From positions 1 through 64,000 of the forward strand of contig CAWAJB010000003.1 in the NCBI GenBank assembly GCA_963782185.1: 64,000 bases of DNA, read 5' to 3'. This document shows, piece after piece, positions 63,417-64,000 of this stretch. Under the pieces are notes generated by a model. That model ran no database searches, had not been told where the DNA came from, and was given only the letters and a program-made list of their open reading frames with translations. This DNA comes from RYN-230 sp963782185. Its GTDB lineage: Bacteria > Actinomycetota > Actinomycetes > Streptosporangiales > Streptosporangiaceae. The number at the start of each line of letters is the position of its first letter. The stretch's first letter is position 1. A program made the position numbers and the translations under genes.

Positions 63417-64000
63417 TCACTGGCCGCAGGCGTGCCGGGGCACGGTGGTCACCGGCATCCGCCAGGCTGCGGCCGCCGCGGCGACGATCTCGGCGGTGGC
63501 CTTGTACCCATCGGGCTCCGGGACCTGCCGGTGGGCCAGGAAATCGCGGACCATCGCCGTCACCGGGGGGCTGCCGAGCAGGTCACCATGCAGTTCCGGC
63601 ACCACCCGGACGTCCGTGGGCAGCGGGCAGACGGGCAGCGTGACCGCGTCGGCCAGCGGGACCAGCAGCAGCCAGCGCAGCGGGTGATGCCGGGCGGCCG
63701 AGGCGGCGAACCTGGCCCCCACCTCGTCAACGGAATCGATCAGCCGCTGCGCCCCGTAGGATCCGAACGGGGACAGGCCGCCCACGAACCAGACCATGGC
63801 GCGCAGTTCGTCCGCGGGCACCAGGGCGCGGCCGTCGCCGCCCGGGTAGGTCACCTGCCCGGGCGCGACGATCGGGCTCATCATCACCACGGAGCCGAGC
63901 GGCAGTCCCGGGTGGGTGGCCAGCATCGCGTCCACGCCCAGGGTGCCCTCGCTTTCCGCGATGATGTCCACCGGCCGGCCGGTCTCCTGGTGCAGCCGCT
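63417..64000 (-). CDS. Alpha/beta hydrolase-like protein (N-terminus cut by window edge)
   Basis: The frame is open to the right edge, reading RLHQETGRPVDIIAESEGTLG (nucleophile elbow AESEG), GLPLGSVVMMSPIVAPG and a C-terminal VRVVPELHGDLLG segment with a candidate catalytic His. It belongs to secreted or membrane-linked alpha/beta hydrolases of unclear substrate. The N-terminal third is outside the window. Confidence 0.7.
   Translation of the reverse strand, partial: RLHQETGRPVDIIAESEGTLGVDAMLATHPGLPLGSVVMMSPIVAPGQVTYPGGDGRALVPADELRAMVWFVGGLSPFGSYGAQRLIDSVDEVGARFAASAARHHPLRWLLLVPLADAVTLPVCPLPTDVRVVPELHGDLLGSPPVTAMVRDFLAHRQVPEPDGYKATAEIVAAAAAAWRMPVTTVPRHACGQ

Overview
The window reads as chromosome of a high-GC, probably filamentous actinobacterium. 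It has pervasive GC-rich third positions, many GTG/TTG starts, four-base ATGA/GTGA overlaps between operon genes, BldC, DUF3073, LCP and SSS/DUF3311 families, and a gene order purS-purQ-purL ... purF-purM-DUF3073-amino-acid dehydrogenase-unknown-bldC that is familiar from Streptomyces and relatives. The exact genus cannot be fixed from the sequence alone.

Layout. (1) 1-2.9 kb: a type II restriction-modification cassette. A NotI-family endonuclease, easily missed because it starts at TTG and runs off the left edge, follows a C5-cytosine methyltransferase. Nested inverted repeats and a 3' tRNA-Gly(CCC) fragment lie to the right; the fragment looks like the attachment-site scar of an integrated element extending leftward. 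(2) 3-24.7 kb: accessory and partly decayed region with remnants (SnoaL-like, CehA/McbA-like, SAM methyltransferase), a secreted beta-propeller-like protein, an epimerase facing a LuxR/MalT-type regulator, an SDR lacking its catalytic Tyr, a PHA-depolymerase-like hydrolase, DUF2252, homocysteine S-methyltransferase, a DUF3311/SSS monocarboxylate-type transporter pair, a beta-class DNA methyltransferase, DUF1206 and glutathione peroxidase. (3) 25-33.2 kb: surface-glycan genes: an epimerase, a coupled GT2/GH26-like lipoprotein/GT39-like operon and an LCP ligase. (4) 33.3-42.7 kb: acyl-CoA and branched-chain 2-oxoacid catabolism, with a fused double acyl-CoA dehydrogenase, a second acyl-CoA dehydrogenase and E1alpha-E1beta-E2. 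(5) 42.8-50.8 kb: purine synthesis. (6) 51-60 kb: leucine/valine dehydrogenase, bldC, cell-wall amidase, secreted proteins and an unusual family-A polymerase. (7) 60-64 kb: YCII protein, a VOC/TetR divergent pair sharing one palindrome, ArfB and a partial hydrolase.

Two window-wide traits stand out. Several genes are interrupted by single-base frameshifts; two of these fall in the same heptamer, so some may be assembly errors. In addition, 15-21 bp in-frame minisatellites are unusually common, even inside enzymes.
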